Positions 60,925 through 64,000 of a stretch of 64,000 nucleotides of DNA are shown one piece after another. The notes beneath the pieces were generated by a model. The model was not told the DNA's origin, made no database searches, and was given only the letters and a program-made list of their open reading frames with translations. The translations under genes were made by a program, and so were the position numbers. Numbering within the stretch: the first letter of the stretch is position 1; every line of letters starts with the position of its first letter. The stretch is from Chloroflexi bacterium TSY (lineage in GTDB: Bacteria; Chloroflexota; Anaerolineae; Caldilineales; Caldilineaceae): NCBI GenBank assembly GCA_019217005.1, contig JAHBNG010000079.1, positions 1-64,000 of the forward strand. The letters are read 5' to 3'.

Positions 60925-63102
60925 ATGGAGAGAATCTTGAAGGTTGCTAAATGGATCTGCGTACTGATTGTTAGCTTGCTCATTACTGAGAACAAAACAA
61001 TCATCCAAGCGCAAGAAAATGAGCTGATTACACATCAAGATTGCCAGACCGCATTTCCGACTTGCAAAGTCTATATTCCGCCCACGTTTGGTCTGAACGC
61101 CACCTTCGATCCAGGGCAAGTGCAAGTCAGCATTGATGCCCAACCTCTCGCAGTCTCGTCTGTCATCTCCGAACAGATCGGGGTACAGATTGCCTTTTCT
61201 CTGGATGAGTTTGTTGTGCCGGGCAATCCAAACGCGGACATTCGCCGAGCTGGTCAATCTGGTCAACCCATGTTTGTCGAGTTTCGCGATTCTGCCATCG
61301 ATCTCTTTTCGTTTCTTGAAAACAGAGTGGTCGAGAATCAGAGCGTGGCAGAGCAAAATGCAGAAAAGCAAACCCTGATCGAATTTACGTGGCTATCTGC
61401 ATTCAGGACAGGCGAACCTGCAGAAGGCACCACCGTCATCAACGACTTTCCACCGATTATTGATTGGGTTCCAAAATCCCAACACAATGCTTTTTTCAAT
61501 GAATTAATTGAATATTCGCCTGATGAAAACAAAAATACGCCGGAGACCCCTCTCTTCGGCTTAATCAACGCAACTTTAAATGCATTTAGCTCTCCCACGG
61601 TGCCGGAGGACGTGCCAGCACATATCGCTCGTCACGCAATTATCTTCACAGATGGCTTTGAACGTGGTCTTGATGTAGGGTTGGATGATCTAATCGGTCA
61701 GGCCAGAGAGAACGACATTCGGCTTCACACGATCAAACTGGGCCAGTGGGCAAATCGGACTCAAGATGCCGAGCTAGCCAGTACGCTCCAAAACCTATCG
61801 CGTCCCACAGGTGGCCAGTTTGTGCAATATACGTCGACCGATGATCTGCAACCAATTTGGGAACAGATTGCACGGGATATCTCACAGACAGTCATTACGT
61901 TCCCCTATCCCAGCTGCTCAGAATGTCAACTGGAATTGAAGCTGGGCAATCTTTCCACCAACGTTCCTTTAGAGGCTCCTCCCTTCTTGGCTCCCGCGGT
62001 CACCATTGACCAGCCACCACAAGGAATAGAGCTCGATTGGCAAGCTGCGGCTGGGTCATCCGCACCTGAAGACCAAACGTTGGATGTTCAGATAGAAATT
62101 ACCTTGCCAGACGGTTTGGGCACGACGGAAGAGCGTATTGAATCTGTTGAGTATACAATCGGCAACATCACCCGTCTGCAAAAGGAGGTGCCCCTAAACC
62201 AAATCGTGATTCCGATTGGGGCCTTAGAAACAGGTGAATACACGTTGCGCGTGCGTGTCAAAGACCGCTTCACGGGAATTGCGGAAGCGGAACCGCTCTC
62301 ACTACGCATCAACGTAGTGCAACCTACAGCCACGCCGCTGCCCGAGCCAACAGCCACCCCACAAACAGCGGCTGATGACACAGATGGTGCGTCATCAGCG
62401 GTCAGTCCTGCGGCAACAGAATTACCGCAATCTGACCCGGTCACCAATACACAACCTGGGGCAAACTCACCATCAATATTGGAAGATCCGGTGGCGTTCC
62501 TGGGGCAAATGGTTGCAACTGTTCGGGGCATCGGACTTCTTGCTTTGATTCCGGTGGGAGTGCTTGTCCTTTTGCTCCTCTTTTGGTTTTTCCGACCCCG
62601 TCGCCACAGCCAGGCAGACCTTTCGTTTTCATCCGACCCACCCAATTATAGTGACGTCACGGAACCGGATGACGCCACCGAGCCAGCCAATGATGCCTTT
62701 CCAATGGCGGTGCTTGTCTTGGTGCGTGGGGAGGGTGAACTGCCCAGGACGCTCTCTCTGTATCGCCAATCGGATGATCATCATCTGCCAAATCGATGGA
62801 CAATTGGGCGTAGCTATCAGGAGAGTGATGTCGTCATTGATAGTAAGCGAGTCTCTCGGCTGCATGCTACAATTAGTGAAGAGAATGAGCAATACCAAAT
62901 CCGCGATGAAGGCTCTTCTGGCGGCACATTTATCACCGCGGGTCGAGCGCGCGTTCGACAACGTCTTGAACCGCTACGGAACGTACCACTCAACGATAAG
63001 GATATCATCAACTTCAACTCCGTCGCCTACCAATTCGAGATAGAGCAGAACGATATGCTCTCTGCTGCCACGGAGCCAGAAGCACCGCTCATGGCCCAAT
63101 GA
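60925..63102 (+). CDS. VWA-like / transmembrane / FHA protein
   Basis: A 725-residue membrane protein with the same layout as its neighbour: signal segment (about 8-30), an external VWA-like domain (about 45-320; HAIIFTDGFERGLD and IRLHTIKLGQW are the later VWA strands), a beta domain, a Pro/Thr linker (ATPLPEPTATPQ), one membrane span (about 535-558) and a cytosolic FHA domain (about 620-712; WTIGRSYQESDVVI, KRVSRLHATISEE, GSSGGTFI). A clear DxSxS metal site is not visible, so metal binding may be lost. The FHA core is intact. It ends 81 bases before the Ser/Thr kinase gene, the likely source of the phosphothreonine it binds. Confidence 0.82.
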   Translation: MERILKVAKWICVLIVSLLITENKTIIQAQENELITHQDCQTAFPTCKVYIPPTFGLNATFDPGQVQVSIDAQPLAVSSVISEQIGVQIAFSLDEFVVPGNPNADIRRAGQSGQPMFVEFRDSAIDLFSFLENRVVENQSVAEQNAEKQTLIEFTWLSAFRTGEPAEGTTVINDFPPIIDWVPKSQHNAFFNELIEYSPDENKNTPETPLFGLINATLNAFSSPTVPEDVPAHIARHAIIFTDGFERGLDVGLDDLIGQARENDIRLHTIKLGQWANRTQDAELASTLQNLSRPTGGQFVQYTSTDDLQPIWEQIARDISQTVITFPYPSCSECQLELKLGNLSTNVPLEAPPFLAPAVTIDQPPQGIELDWQAAAGSSAPEDQTLDVQIEITLPDGLGTTEERIESVEYTIGNITRLQKEVPLNQIVIPIGALETGEYTLRVRVKDRFTGIAEAEPLSLRINVVQPTATPLPEPTATPQTAADDTDGASSAVSPAATELPQSDPVTNTQPGANSPSILEDPVAFLGQMVATVRGIGLLALIPVGVLVLLLLFWFFRPRRHSQADLSFSSDPPNYSDVTEPDDATEPANDAFPMAVLVLVRGEGELPRTLSLYRQSDDHHLPNRWTIGRSYQESDVVIDSKRVSRLHATISEENEQYQIRDEGSSGGTFITAGRARVRQRLEPLRNVPLNDKDIINFNSVAYQFEIEQNDMLSAATEPEAPLMAQ

Positions 63103-63183
63103 CGTGACAGCCGTTGCTGATGAATCGGTACTGGCAGCACACTTGTTTGCTAAACCGGTACCACGCAATATGTAACACGTATC

Positions 63184-64000
63184 ATGACGACCAAACGTCT
63201 CACATGGTTTCGACGACCCCAAAATATTGGTTCAGATGAATATGAACGGCTGGCGATTCTGCAGCGAACAAACATGTCAGAAGTCTGGCTGGCACGACGC
63301 AAACGCGATCGTGTGATCACCGTCGCCAAAATTGCGCGCGTCGACGCCCCTCATTATGTTCGTCCAAATCAAGAAGCAATTCGCAATGAAGCAACTTGGC
63401 TGCGGAAATTCCGTGGCGATTCGCGCGTCGTTCAGATGTTTCACACGGCAGAGACATCGTTGCCGGGAAAGCCACGGTTTATTGCCGTTGAATACCTGGA
63501 TGGCGGAACGCTATACGACCTGCTGGACCAAAAGACTCGTCTCGGAAAATTCAACGACTTGCTCACAACTGTCCCCTGGCGCTTTCGGCAACGCCCCACC
63601 AGCAGACAATCCACAAAAAATGTCCTCCGTTTTTTGGGTGTCCAAACCAATGATCTCTTTCGCGGTGCGCTCTCCGTTGAGCAATCGCTTCAAATCTTTT
63701 ATGACATTGCGCAAGCTTTGTCGGTGATGCACAGGAAAGGGGTTGTCCATCGCGATATCAAGCCGGACAACATCATGTTTCGGCGGCAACCAAAGCATGG
63801 TCGTCCTATTCCACCCAATGCGCTCGTCTTGATCGACCTGGGCATTGCCGCCGCGCGGGGTCGCGTGGCTGGAGCGGCTATCTCTCGTGCCTGGGCCGAG
63901 CCGCTACGCATCGAAGCCCGGGATAACCGCAAACCTCATCTGATTCGTTCTGGCTTCGATATCTATAGTCTGGGTCGGGTTCTGCGTTATATGCTGACTT
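63184..64000 (+). CDS. Ser/Thr protein kinase, 5' part only (runs off the window)
   Basis: The ATG at 63184 opens a frame that stays open to the window end (272 codons seen). It is a eukaryotic-type kinase domain: EYERLAILQRTNMSEVWLAR (Gly-rich loop, diverged), VAKIARV with the ATP-binding Lys, catalytic loop VVHRDIKPDNIMF, LVLIDLGIAA for DFG, and DIYSLGRVLRYML in the F-helix. An insertion of about 45 residues between the N-lobe hinge and helix E (LGKFNDLLTTVPWRFRQRPT) is unusual. All catalytic residues visible are intact, in contrast to the pseudokinase at 53185. It probably phosphorylates Thr sites read by the four FHA proteins of this cluster. A C-terminal sensor, if any, is outside the window. 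Confidence 0.88.
   Translation, partial: MTTKRLTWFRRPQNIGSDEYERLAILQRTNMSEVWLARRKRDRVITVAKIARVDAPHYVRPNQEAIRNEATWLRKFRGDSRVVQMFHTAETSLPGKPRFIAVEYLDGGTLYDLLDQKTRLGKFNDLLTTVPWRFRQRPTSRQSTKNVLRFLGVQTNDLFRGALSVEQSLQIFYDIAQALSVMHRKGVVHRDIKPDNIMFRRQPKHGRPIPPNALVLIDLGIAAARGRVAGAAISRAWAEPLRIEARDNRKPHLIRSGFDIYSLGRVLRYMLT

Overview
The window looks like a piece of a Chloroflexota chromosome, most likely of the Anaerolineae/Caldilineae type. This is inferred from gene content: secreted proteins with long Thr/Pro linkers and short [YL]LPL[VF]-type tails, CotH/lamin-tail surface proteins, large PMT-type glycosyltransferases, FHA and VWA signalling proteins, and NACHT conflict proteins. No rRNA, tRNA or CRISPR array was seen. 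Several genes are broken by single-base changes, small deletions or insertions, so the region is either decaying or carries some consensus errors.

Region 1 (1-9.1 kb) is a conflict/defence patch. A CHAT-NACHT protein, cut in its C-terminal FGE-like domain by a small mobile element, is divergent from two plus-strand genes that share a zinc-ribbon start and a similar upstream block (ZnR-TM-FecR and ZnR-NACHT). All three proteins carry the same Gly-Asp linker. Between them lie a remnant resembling a type ISP restriction-modification C-terminus and a 38-residue membrane peptide. A small possible RHH protein and a Phd/RelE-like toxin-antitoxin pair follow. Region 2 (9.1-15.7 kb) holds a candidate structured RNA with promoter and terminator, a GH32 C-terminal fragment, a zinc alcohol/polyol dehydrogenase, a ParB-like orphan, and a peptide-type ABC importer (binding protein plus two permeases, no ATPase here).

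Region 3 (16-41 kb) is a surface-protein and glycosylation block, almost all on the minus strand. It has two tandem CotH/lamin-tail proteins (one broken), two DUF4185-like secreted proteins (one broken), four PMT-type membrane glycosyltransferases of two alternating subtypes, and a divergent GT2 polyprenyl-phosphate glycosyltransferase that could supply their lipid-linked sugar donor.

Region 4 (41.3-64 kb) is a type VII secretion-like cluster with phospho-signalling parts. It contains a YukD-like/FHA protein, a very large FtsK/EccC ATPase gene, an EssB-like pseudokinase with a zinc ribbon, four small WXG100-type proteins, a receiver-winged-helix-FHA regulator, two VWA-TM-FHA membrane proteins and the start of an intact Ser/Thr kinase. 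The EccC gene appears ancestrally to have encoded seven ATPase domains as three D1-D2 pairs plus one final domain. It is now split by a nonsense codon, a 5-bp deletion and an ISAzo13-like insertion, and one P-loop has been deleted.

Several small repeat families are scattered through the window: a 155-bp element with 8-bp target duplications (three copies), a 75-bp inverted repeat ahead of two operons, and a hairpin family of about 75-80 bp (five copies) whose end supplies the stop codon of three WXG100-type genes.
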